Assembly (NCBI GenBank): GCA_015296085.1
Contig: DVDT01000021.1
Span: forward strand, 179,551-243,550
From: Trichormus sp. M33_DOE_039
GTDB taxonomy: Bacteria > Cyanobacteriota > Cyanobacteriia > Cyanobacteriales > Nostocaceae
Reading direction: 5' to 3'
DNA: 64,000 bases
The notes beneath the pieces were generated by a model. The model had not been told where the DNA came from. It saw only the letters and a program-made list of their open reading frames with translations, and searched no databases. This document shows positions 56,833 to 64,000 of the stretch, in pieces (positions within the stretch are counted from its first letter, which is position 1; every line of letters begins with the position of its first letter). Made by a program: the position numbers and the translations under genes.

Positions 56833-58074
56833 ATGCAAAGCCAAGTAAATGATAAATCTCAAGCATTAGATAGTAAACATCATAATTACGCACCTTGGAA
56901 AACAGCAGCAGCGTCTCTATCTCTAGTGTTGCTGGGTTCGGGGATGACTTTAGCAGGTGGTTATTTAGCCAGCAACCATCAACAGTTAACCAAGAGTGCA
57001 TCTAACTTGGCGTTAAGTCGAGTTGATGCAGCACCACCTTTACCCACTTTCACAGATGCTAACTTTGTCACTCAAGTCGTGCAGAAAGTCGGCCCTGCTG
57101 TCGTGAGAATTGAAGCCTCTCGTACTGTCAGAACTTCTGTACCTGACGAATTTAGCGACCCGTTTTTCCGCGAATTCTTTGGTTCGCAAGTACCGCAACC
57201 CCAACAGAGAGTACAACGGGGTACTGGTTCTGGTTTTATCATTAGTAACGATGGGAGTATTCTCACCAACGCTCACGTAGTTGATGGTGCTGATACCGTG
57301 AGAGTCATACTTAAGGATGGGCGTAGCTTTCAAGGTAAAGTGTTAGGGAAAGACGAATTAACTGATGTCGCGGTAATTAAAATTCAGGCTGAGAATTTGC
57401 CGACAGTGAAGTTGGGTAATTCTGACCAACTACAAACAGGAGAGTGGGCGATCGCGATCGGTAATCCTTTAGGTTTAGATAATACAGTCACTACAGGTAT
57501 CATTAGTGCAACTGGACGCTCTAGTAATCAAATTGGCGCACCTGACAAGCGTGTAGAATATATTCAAACCGACGCAGCCATTAACCCTGGTAACTCTGGT
57601 GGGCCATTACTCAATGCACGTGGTGAAGTCATTGGGATGAATACAGCCATTATTCAAGGCGCGCAAGGACTAGGTTTTGCCATACCCATTAAAACCGTAC
57701 AACGTGTTTCTAACCAATTAATCGCTACCGGTAAGGTTGAACATCCTTACTTGGGTATTCAAATGGTGGGTTTAACTGCACAAATCAAGGAAAATATCAA
57801 TTCTGACCCTAGTAGCAATTTGAGTATTGATGAAGATAAAGGTGTTTTGGTTGTCAAAGTGATGCCCAATTCACCAGCCGCGCAAGCAGGAATACGTGCA
57901 GGTGATGTAATTCAAAAACTTAATGGTCAATCAGTTAGCGATGCTAACAGTATCCAAAGAGCAGTGGAAAATAGTCAAATTGGTGGACAGTTGCAATTAG
58001 AATTAAAACGCAAAGGTGAGAATGTCAACCTAGCTGTCCGTCCTGGTGCGTTCCCAACTGAGCAAGTGCAGTAG
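56833..58074 (+). CDS. Trypsin-like serine protease with PDZ domain (HhoA/HtrA type)
   Basis: 413 residues. One N-terminal membrane segment (about 23-45: AAASLSLVLLGSGMTLAGGY). Trypsin-like domain with His148 (NAHVVDGAD), Asp178 (DELTDVAVIKI) and Ser255 (NPGNSGGPLL). C-terminal PDZ domain at about 310-405 (GVLVVKVMPNSPAAQAGIRA, GDVIQKLNGQSVSD). An extracytoplasmic Deg/Htr quality-control protease. HhoA, HhoB and HtrA cannot be told apart by eye. Confidence 0.93.
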   Translation: MQSQVNDKSQALDSKHHNYAPWKTAAASLSLVLLGSGMTLAGGYLASNHQQLTKSASNLALSRVDAAPPLPTFTDANFVTQVVQKVGPAVVRIEASRTVRTSVPDEFSDPFFREFFGSQVPQPQQRVQRGTGSGFIISNDGSILTNAHVVDGADTVRVILKDGRSFQGKVLGKDELTDVAVIKIQAENLPTVKLGNSDQLQTGEWAIAIGNPLGLDNTVTTGIISATGRSSNQIGAPDKRVEYIQTDAAINPGNSGGPLLNARGEVIGMNTAIIQGAQGLGFAIPIKTVQRVSNQLIATGKVEHPYLGIQMVGLTAQIKENINSDPSSNLSIDEDKGVLVVKVMPNSPAAQAGIRAGDVIQKLNGQSVSDANSIQRAVENSQIGGQLQLELKRKGENVNLAVRPGAFPTEQVQ

Positions 58075-58171
58075 GGAATTTAGGGCTATATTGGGTGTAT
58101 GAGTGGGTGTGAAGAAAACTTCACCCCAATTTTCTTTTTTCGTACGAAACCACCCAGCCCATGCCCAATTT

Positions 58172-58543
58172 CTAACGTACTAACAAATAGCGTAGGCCAA
58201 TAGCTAACAAAAAGATCCCATAAAGTTTTTTCATGGTTTCACTGCTAATAAATGGCTGATTGGCAAACATCGCTCCGAACAAATTACCAATTACTAAACC
58301 AATGGCAATAATCACCGCATATTTAAAATTAATATTGCCGCTACGATAATAAACTGCTGCTCCTAGAATGCCGATTGGTAATATTTGAGCAGCAATGGAT
58401 GTCCCAGTAGCAAATTTTTGATCCATCCCCATTAATAAAACCATTGCTGGTACCATAATTGCACCGCCACCAATACCAAACATTCCACCTGCAACACCAG
58501 CAGCTAATCCAATTAGCAACAGTTGAATAAGTAAATTTGACAT
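58172..58543 (-). CDS. Half-size TauE/SafE (TSUP) membrane protein
   Basis: 123 residues with four membrane segments and the TSUP signature AGGMFGIGGGAIMVPAMVLL. TSUP transporters (sulfite, sulfonate or sulfur exporters) usually have about 250-260 residues with two such repeats. This half-length form is common in cyanobacteria and would act as a dimer. Substrate unknown. Confidence 0.85.
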   Translation of the reverse strand: MSNLLIQLLLIGLAAGVAGGMFGIGGGAIMVPAMVLLMGMDQKFATGTSIAAQILPIGILGAAVYYRSGNINFKYAVIIAIGLVIGNLFGAMFANQPFISSETMKKLYGIFLLAIGLRYLLVR

Positions 58544-58600
58544 AGAAAATGTGAATTTTTTGTGACTATAGTTATCCTAAATCATTCGAGAGAAACAAGA

Positions 58601-58627
58601 CCCCTGACTTTTTAGAGAAATCAGGGG
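58601..58627 (-). terminator. Terminator after the formamidase-like gene
   Basis: CCCCTGA and TCAGGGG pair across 13 bases. Read on the minus strand it is followed by TCTTGTTTCT. Confidence 0.7.
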
Positions 58628-58662
58628 CTTAAATGTTTGTACTTACAAATCAAATAGGATGA

Positions 58663-59631
58663 CTATATAAACTCAATTTGAGATGACAATATAGCTTTGG
58701 GAAGCATACCATGAATACCCTTATTGGGGCTATTGACAACTTGAGTAATGTGAAAATTAACAGCTAAACTACACAAAACATAAGCCTCTTCTGGGGACAA
58801 ATTCACAAAATGTTCTAGAAAATCAATCATATTTTTCAAAGCTATTTCTAAAGCTGTATCTAATGTAGGAGCAAACCCCATTGTGATGATATCAGTAGGT
58901 GTTTCTGCAATAGGTGTTGTGATGGGTAAATCTTGGCGGAGTTTAATTTGAATACGACCATTCATAGAAGTTTCAATGGCGGTAACATTTACTTCCCCGT
59001 CTCCCTGTGCAGAATGTCCATCTCCAATGGAAAATAATCCACCAGGAACAAAAACAGGTAAAAATATGCGTGAGCCTGCTTGTAGTTCGCGGTTATCGAT
59101 ATTACCACCATAACAGCCAGGGGGAACAGACGATCGCGCGCTTTCTGGGGTAGCTACACCTAGAATCCCAAAAAAAGGTTTCAAGGGAATTTTTATGCCC
59201 CTATTAGGAGGAAATTCGGCTATATTTTGGGTCAAGTCTAAGGGGATAAATCGCAAAGCAGGTTGCTGGAAATGATTGGGTAATGCTCCCCAACCCGAAC
59301 GAATAGCATTAAACCCGACTGGTAAACTAGGTGCGATCGCTTCTAATTTTACTTCTAAAACATCGCCCGGTTTTGCATCCCTAATGTAAATTGGCCCTGT
59401 GAGTAAATGAGGCCCTGCGGCAATTTGACGTTCTGAAGGTAGATTTTTGCAGATATCTAAAAATTCGGGTGTGATGAATTCTGGTGGTGCTTGATCGTAA
59501 ATGTAGTAACCTGTATAAGTTTCTAAATCAATGGTGTCGCCAGAATCAATAGTCAGTACAGGTTCTAGAAGGTGAGAAAAACCCCCCAGATGCACAGTTG
59601 ATTTAGTAGCTTTTAAAATGTGGTGAGTCAT
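58663..59631 (-). CDS. Acetamidase/formamidase family protein
   Basis: 322 residues. FmdA/AmdA family signature: TGYYIYDQAPPEFITPE, TGPIYIRDAKPGDVLEVKLE, GNIDNRELQAGSRIFLPVFV and GLFSIGDGHSAQGDGEVNVT. It hydrolyses a small amide to ammonia and an acid and is cytosolic. The substrate (formamide, acetamide or another) is not readable from sequence. Full length for the compact branch of the family. Confidence 0.9.
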   Translation of the reverse strand: MTHHILKATKSTVHLGGFSHLLEPVLTIDSGDTIDLETYTGYYIYDQAPPEFITPEFLDICKNLPSERQIAAGPHLLTGPIYIRDAKPGDVLEVKLEAIAPSLPVGFNAIRSGWGALPNHFQQPALRFIPLDLTQNIAEFPPNRGIKIPLKPFFGILGVATPESARSSVPPGCYGGNIDNRELQAGSRIFLPVFVPGGLFSIGDGHSAQGDGEVNVTAIETSMNGRIQIKLRQDLPITTPIAETPTDIITMGFAPTLDTALEIALKNMIDFLEHFVNLSPEEAYVLCSLAVNFHITQVVNSPNKGIHGMLPKAILSSQIEFI

Positions 59632-59969
59632 GACAACTATGTCTGCTTTGTCAGTATTATTGGCTAGAATATTGGATTTGTAGTGATTATAGATATCTAT
59701 TGATGTCTTCAGTAGCTAGCCATAAAAAATTGAAGATTTACAACTTAAAAATCTTAGGTATATTAACTGAAGGCTGCTTTTATCATGGCTTTACTGCCTC
59801 AATTAACCAACGCCAATACTATTGAATCTTACAGACACTTTTGTTGCAAAAACTTTACAGTGTATATTTTATTTACGTAAAACCAAATTTTTGGTTAAAT
59901 TTTCGCTGAAAGAAATATTTATAGAGTAAAAAAAGTGACATTCCTTACTATTTTACCCAGAGGATAAAA
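59632..59969. other. Intergenic region, no gene seen
   Basis: About 340 AT-rich bases between divergent genes. Promoters only, as far as I can tell. AGAGGAT near 59959-59965 is the ribosome site of the next gene. Confidence 0.5.
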
Positions 59970-60386
59970 GTGTTTTTACTTACTCAGGATTGGAGCTTAA
60001 TTTATCTTTTAGCCCAAAGTGACTCAAGTTCTGCAGATGCTACTGCTGGAGCTGCGGGAAGTTTAGTTGGTTTAATATTGTGGCTTTTTATCTATCTTTT
60101 CACTTCCTACTGCTTCTACAAAATTTACCAAAAACTAGGAGAAAGCAACGCTTGGTTTGCTTGGGTTCCCATTCTCAATTATTGGATTATGTTAAAAGCC
60201 GGAGATCAATCTCCTTATTGGACTATCGGCCTTGTAATACCCTTTGTAAATCTTGTAGCTTTAATTTTCTTACTTATTGCTTTTGTCAATATTGTGAAGA
60301 AATTGGGTAAAAATCCTTGGTTAATTCTGTTAATGATTATTCCCATAGTTAACTTTGTGATTTTATACAATTTTGCTTTCGGTTAA
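59970..60386 (+). CDS. DUF5684-type small membrane protein
   Basis: 138 residues, GTG start at 59970 with AGAGGAT upstream. Three or four hydrophobic segments and the pattern FYKIYQKLGESNAWFAWVPI, LNYWIMLKAGDQSPYWTIGL, which I recall for DUF5684 (signal-peptidase-like accessory membrane proteins). The N-terminus has a short hydrophobic stretch that could be a signal. Function unknown. A long hairpin follows the gene. Confidence 0.75.
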   Translation: MFLLTQDWSLIYLLAQSDSSSADATAGAAGSLVGLILWLFIYLFTSYCFYKIYQKLGESNAWFAWVPILNYWIMLKAGDQSPYWTIGLVIPFVNLVALIFLLIAFVNIVKKLGKNPWLILLMIIPIVNFVILYNFAFG

Positions 60387-60410
60387 TTGTTGATGTAGCA
60401 ATGAGGTCAT

Positions 60411-60470
60411 AAGGAATTAAAATATTAAGTATTAAACATCTGCTTATAAATGCTTAAATTTTAATTCCTT
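60411..60470. terminator. Long hairpin between convergent genes
   Basis: AAGGAATTAAAAT and ATTTTAATTCCTT pair perfectly (13 bp), and inner segments TTAAGTATT and AATGCTTAA extend the stem to about 22 bp. Symmetrical, so it could terminate transcription from either side. Confidence 0.75.
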
Positions 60471-60495
60471 TCATATTTCAATTATTTAAACCTAG

Positions 60496-61164
60496 TTAAC
60501 TAGAACTTTTGGGAATGGCTGCTGATATTTGGCGTAACATCATTACCTGCCAGTAAGGAATAGGAGCAAGTAAAACAGTACCAGTTCCTTCAAAAGTATT
60601 GACTAAAAACTCACCAGAAGTCATTGAACCTAAGAGAGATTTAGTAGCTTTCTCAACACGATAATTTAGGTTATTTGTGCGAGCGATCGCAAAATTACCA
60701 TCCACTACTAATCTCTCATTTCGCAAGTTGACAATCTCTACAGGGCCTTGTGCTACCATAACTACTTTACCTCTACCTTTAACTTTGGTTTGGAACAAAC
60801 CTTCGCCACCAAGTAAGCCAGATACTAATTTATTACGCTCGATTCCTACTTCAATGTTGCCATCGCTAGCCCAATAAGCACCACTGTCTAATATCCATTC
60901 TTCACCATCTAATTCTAAAAGGTGATATCCAGACAATGAAGGTTCTAAATATAATTCGCCTGTACCTGTATAAGTAGGACGAAAAATATTTTCTCCTGTG
61001 GCTAAAGATTTTAAAAAACCACCCGCTGACGGAGCTTTAGATTGCATGGTAATATTGCCACGCATATAATACATTGCACCAGATTCAGTACGTACTGTTT
61101 CGTTTTGCAAAGTCACTTTAACTAAACGCAAGCTTTCGCGCTCAATAATTTCAAAATTTGCCAT
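60496..61164 (-). CDS. AIM24 family protein
   Basis: 222 residues. ALTERNATING beta strands with the conserved RTESGAMYYMRGNITMQSKA, TGTGELYLEPSLSGYHLLEL and GEFLVNTFEGTGTVLLAPIP are typical of the AIM24 (TIGR00266-like) family, a beta-rich fold. Bacterial members have no settled role. Here it is soluble with no signal peptide. Convergent with the DUF5684 gene. Confidence 0.9.
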   Translation of the reverse strand: MANFEIIERESLRLVKVTLQNETVRTESGAMYYMRGNITMQSKAPSAGGFLKSLATGENIFRPTYTGTGELYLEPSLSGYHLLELDGEEWILDSGAYWASDGNIEVGIERNKLVSGLLGGEGLFQTKVKGRGKVVMVAQGPVEIVNLRNERLVVDGNFAIARTNNLNYRVEKATKSLLGSMTSGEFLVNTFEGTGTVLLAPIPYWQVMMLRQISAAIPKSSS

Positions 61165-61553
61165 TGTACTTTCCTGACTTTATCAAAGTTTTAGAATGTA
61201 CATATATTTTTGGCATTTATTTTTATAGATGGCAAGTCAAAAATTTTATTTTTATTTATTAACTTAGAATTTTATCCAGACAAGATATATTATATATATA
61301 AGCTGTCACAAATCTAAGAAAGCACATTAATTATCTTAACGATGGGTTAATTTGCTGAGGATAGTAAAGAGAAGTTATATAAATTAGCCATCAATTAGCT
61401 TAATTTTTATTTTATACCAATAAAAATCAATAAGCATGAAACAAATTACCTGGAATAGTAACCACAAAAAAATCTAACATTAATCAACTATCAAAAAACC
61501 ATAAGAATTGTTTTTGCTCTTGTACCTATCGGCTAACCAGTAGAATGTAACCA
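61165..61553. other. Intergenic region, no gene seen
   Basis: About 390 AT-rich bases, including TATATATATAA near 61290. No coding region or known motif found. Confidence 0.5.
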
Positions 61554-61976
61554 TCAAATGTGTCTACATGATAACTCTTGGGCAATTGTATGTGTTAGAA
61601 GATTGAGGTTTATTGGTTTAACAAAATAATCACGCGCACCTAAATTTATAGCCCGTTCTTGATCAGGCTTAAAAGCAAATGCTGAGACAACAATTATAGG
61701 TATTGTAGATAAATTTGGTTGTTGCTGAATTTGTTGTAGTAAAAAATATCCATCGACATCTGGTAGTTTCAGATCCAATAGAATTAAATCAGGCTGAAAA
61801 ATATTTATAGTGAGAATAAAATTTTTACCATTTGCTAAACTAGCAATATTATAACCATAGTATTTTAAATAATCACTGAGTAGCATTCTGTTAATCGTAT
61901 CATCTTCAACAATTAAAATACGATTTAGTTTTTGGCAAGAACAATTGTGAGATTTTTTCAATAAATTAGCTGTCAT
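61554..61976 (-). CDS. Single-domain response regulator (receiver)
   Basis: 140 residues, one receiver domain. Acidic pocket and phosphorylation site: ILIVEDDTINRMLLSDYL, ILLDLKLPDVDGYFLLQQ with the phospho-acceptor Asp, and ARDYFVKPINLNLL with the conserved Lys. No output domain, so it acts through a partner. No kinase gene adjacent. Confidence 0.92.
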   Translation of the reverse strand: MTANLLKKSHNCSCQKLNRILIVEDDTINRMLLSDYLKYYGYNIASLANGKNFILTINIFQPDLILLDLKLPDVDGYFLLQQIQQQPNLSTIPIIVVSAFAFKPDQERAINLGARDYFVKPINLNLLTHTIAQELSCRHI

Positions 61977-62696
61977 TTTCTATAATCTTTAATAGTAATA
62001 ATGTTGGATAATATTCAAATTCTACAAATTAGAACTACTAAAATATTCAGCTTACATAGATTGAGAGATTTAGAGTACGTTGCTGGGTACACTACATAAT
62101 CTCTTTCTCAAATATAAGTATGAATATTGTGTTATATTTTTTAAATATAGAGATTATAACCTAATCTGACTCTCTAAAGCTGAATGTTGATGTTCTAATA
62201 AAGAGGACTATGTAAGTAATTACAAGATTATAGTGATATGTCTATTTCTAGAAAAATCACTAGATTTGCTTACTACTCGATCAGGTTTCATGATTTTATA
62301 TTATTTAACATAGTTTTACAAATTTACACTGAGTTACTTAGTCAAAAATTCAATTGACTAAACGTGATTTTTGTCTACTGCTCAATAATATTATCTTAAT
62401 GTATACAAGTAAACTAAATTTAGTATTTATTTTTTGAAAATTTAAATAGTACAATCGAGTATATATACTCAAATACTTCAGTATTAATAACTAATGTTGA
62501 TGTGTTATACTAGTTCCAAAAATCTTGATAACACATAAATAATCTTGAGGAGTAAAATGCTTTGAATTGCTACTCAATTTATACGGCGTATTATCTTTTC
62601 AAATTGCAGTTAAGTAAATAATACTAAATTAAAAGTAAAAAAAGGAGCTATACGCTCCCCAAAGTACATCTATCATTCAATCTTAAAGTTTTAGGT
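61977..62696. other. AT-rich intergenic region, no gene seen
   Basis: 720 bases with no supportable gene. It holds the response-regulator promoter and the terminator of the PEP-CTERM gene. A 32-codon frame at 62001 has no ribosome site. Confidence 0.55.
62637..62658 (-). terminator. Terminator of the PEP-CTERM gene
   Basis: On the minus strand GGAGC-GTATA-GCTCC is followed by a run of T. It starts about 40 bases past the stop. Confidence 0.9.
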
Positions 62697-63650
62697 TCAA
62701 TCAGATACTTTTTTAAACTTGCCTTGTTTAATGACAATACCAGTCAATCCTAAAAGACCAAGCACAATAGAAGGTTCTGGGACTGATTGAGAAGTCCGTA
62801 GGGGAACTACTCCTTGGAAATTAACTTCATAGTTACCGTTGTGAGATATACCATCAATTTTTTCAGTTAAACCGGACTTGGTAGCTGTAAAGCTGAACAG
62901 ATAATCAGTCTGACCATTATAGGTATACTTAACAATTTCACTAGCCTGCGTTTCCTTAGCCGCTATAGCTGTTACTAGATTGGTGGCGATCATTTTAGTC
63001 ACCCCGTTTGGTAAGCTATTAACGTATTGGGTAAAGTAAGGTAGCAATAGAGGTGTGGCATTATAATGTCCCGCCAAGCCTACGGTAATTGAACCAGTGT
63101 TGTCATTTTGGTTGACATAAGAAATATTCGGGTCACTAAACTTTTGGAATCCTCCATTGTCTTTAAAGGTGTTGAAAAAGGCGTTACCAGTAGTAGTTCC
63201 CACTAAGTTACCAAACCCGTTAGCAGTTAAAGCCTGGTTAAACCAGTACTCACCGAAAGTTTTGCCCGTATCCTTGTAAAGACTAGTCCAGTCAGAAGCA
63301 ACTAAACTGCTGAGTGTTAAGGTTTTACCACCAATTGTTCCTGACAAGGTGGTGTTTTGGGTGAAATCGATCGCGGTAAAAGTTGATTTTTCAGTACTAG
63401 ATCTTAACTCTACGTTACCAGTAGGGCTTGCAGCATCACCATCTAAGACTTTTTGGAGATTTGCTGTTGTATTTGGCACGGCCTCAGTCTGTGTACCGTT
63501 AACATCGTAGATTAAGTAATCACTAGCAGCTGTACCGCCAACGGTAGCATTCGTTAGACTACCTGCTTGCGCTGGAGAAGTGGCGATCGCACCTACACCC
63601 ATAGTCATTGCAGCACCAATCACAAAAGTTTGCAAAGCTTTGTTCATCAC
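62697..63650 (-). CDS. PEP-CTERM exported protein
   Basis: 317 residues. A Sec signal peptide (ALQTFVIGAAMTMGVGAIA, cleavage likely after AQA near 29) is followed by a long beta-rich Thr/Asn-rich region. The C-terminal PEP-CTERM signal is SVPEPSIVLGLLGLTGIVIK and a basic tail. Such proteins are processed by exosortase and placed on the surface or released into extracellular polysaccharide. No exosortase is nearby. Cyanobacterial examples are often matrix or sheath proteins. Confidence 0.9.
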   Translation of the reverse strand: MMNKALQTFVIGAAMTMGVGAIATSPAQAGSLTNATVGGTAASDYLIYDVNGTQTEAVPNTTANLQKVLDGDAASPTGNVELRSSTEKSTFTAIDFTQNTTLSGTIGGKTLTLSSLVASDWTSLYKDTGKTFGEYWFNQALTANGFGNLVGTTTGNAFFNTFKDNGGFQKFSDPNISYVNQNDNTGSITVGLAGHYNATPLLLPYFTQYVNSLPNGVTKMIATNLVTAIAAKETQASEIVKYTYNGQTDYLFSFTATKSGLTEKIDGISHNGNYEVNFQGVVPLRTSQSVPEPSIVLGLLGLTGIVIKQGKFKKVSD

Positions 63651-63938
63651 TCCAACCTTCTTCTATTTAGTAGTAATTTTTGTACTATTTGCAGATGTAG
63701 ATAAATGCGATTGGTATTTAGTTATTTTGATTAACTTGATAGCCAAACTAATATTAGGCAATTATCCAACCTAATTGGGTAAAGTTACCTCTGATTATTA
63801 ATGAATTCATTGTGAATATTATTGATATTAAATTCAGTAATTTTACTAATATGAATTACTAGCGGGACTTAAACAAAACAAAAAAGTAAAAAAGGCTAAA
63901 ATAGTTAACTAGCATAGCTTTCACATCGAAAGAAGCTT
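63651..63938. other. PEP-CTERM promoter region and possible IS end
   Basis: About 290 AT-rich bases. The promoter of the minus-strand PEP-CTERM gene lies here. The last part may include the left end of a further insertion sequence. Confidence 0.4.
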
Positions 63939-64000
63939 ATGAAAGAAACCTCTCCCGCAGCAATGCCACCATGCTTTGAAAGATGGTGTCAAAGATTTGA
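63939..64000 (+). CDS. N-terminal fragment, possible IS701-type transposase (cut by window edge)
   Basis: Twenty codons are visible (MKETSPAAMPPCFERWCQRF). The CFERWCQRF pattern recalls the start of a DDE transposase family common in Nostoc (IS701-like), but this is a memory of sequence style, not a search. No certain ribosome site. Treat as a weak call. Confidence 0.35.
   Translation, partial: MKETSPAAMPPCFERWCQRF

Noticed and set aside
62001..62099. 32-codon open frame upstream of the response regulator
   Set aside because: No ribosome site and no homology pattern.

Overview
The window looks like chromosome from a filamentous, probably heterocyst-forming cyanobacterium of the Nostoc/Anabaena group. 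The reasons are the many HIP1-type GCGATCGC octamers, the tandem heptanucleotide repeats (STRR) in intergenic spacers, a complete beta-carboxysome operon, NDH-1 CO2-uptake subunits, a naphthoate synthase, two PspA/Vipp1 proteins and the order ccmK2-ccmK1-ccmL-ccmM-ccmN-ccmO-rbcR. I cannot name the strain.

Layout. 1-2.0 kb: pseC (cut by the window edge) and pseB, nucleotide-sugar genes overlapping by ATGA, and a small TPR protein. 2.6-9.7 kb: a small DUF4327-like protein, a frameshifted four-helix-bundle gene, an FHA/zinc-ribbon Ser/Thr kinase, a zinc-ribbon/pseudokinase-like/PP2C phosphatase, a PAS histidine kinase carrying an in-frame repeat insertion, and a pseudouridine synthase. 9.9-16.3 kb: a TPP riboswitch and thiC, pyrE, tRNA-Ile2(CAU), two exported or anchored proteins of unknown function, a CNNM/CBS membrane protein, a 140-bp MITE-like element and queC. 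16.9-23.3 kb: a Gfo/Idh/MocA oxidoreductase, a DedA protein, a ParM-like actin with a ParR-like partner, a phosphohexomutase and an ITPase. 23.5-34.6 kb: glnB, thiD, an N-formylglutamate amidohydrolase-like gene, a membrane-anchored subtilase, a metallophosphoesterase, a histidine phosphatase, an aminotransferase and a thioredoxin. 34.8-40.8 kb: vipp1 and pspA in tandem, a SPOR protein, a DciA-like helicase loader, a Cys-rich small protein and menB.

40.9-52.6 kb is the inorganic-carbon region. It holds a divergent ccmK paralog, then cupB-ndhD-ndhF on the minus strand (a constitutive-type NDH-1 CO2 hydration module), and divergently the carboxysome operon followed by the LysR regulator rbcR. 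CupB with NdhD/NdhF would convert CO2 to bicarbonate at the thylakoid. The Ccm proteins would package Rubisco and carbonic anhydrase.

52.7-64 kb: a MuiA-like protein, rpsU, an IS630-family insertion sequence with an A8 frameshift site, an HhoA-type protease, a half-size TauE/SafE transporter, a formamidase/acetamidase, an AIM24 protein, a lone receiver domain, a PEP-CTERM protein and the first codons of a possible transposase.

The most interesting items are the ParM/ParR-like pair with no visible centromere repeats, the pseudokinase-PP2C fusion beside a similarly built kinase, the divergent CcmK with an altered pore loop, the paired cysteine loss in the third Rubisco-small-subunit-like module of CcmM, and several small mobile or repeat elements, some of them inside coding sequence.
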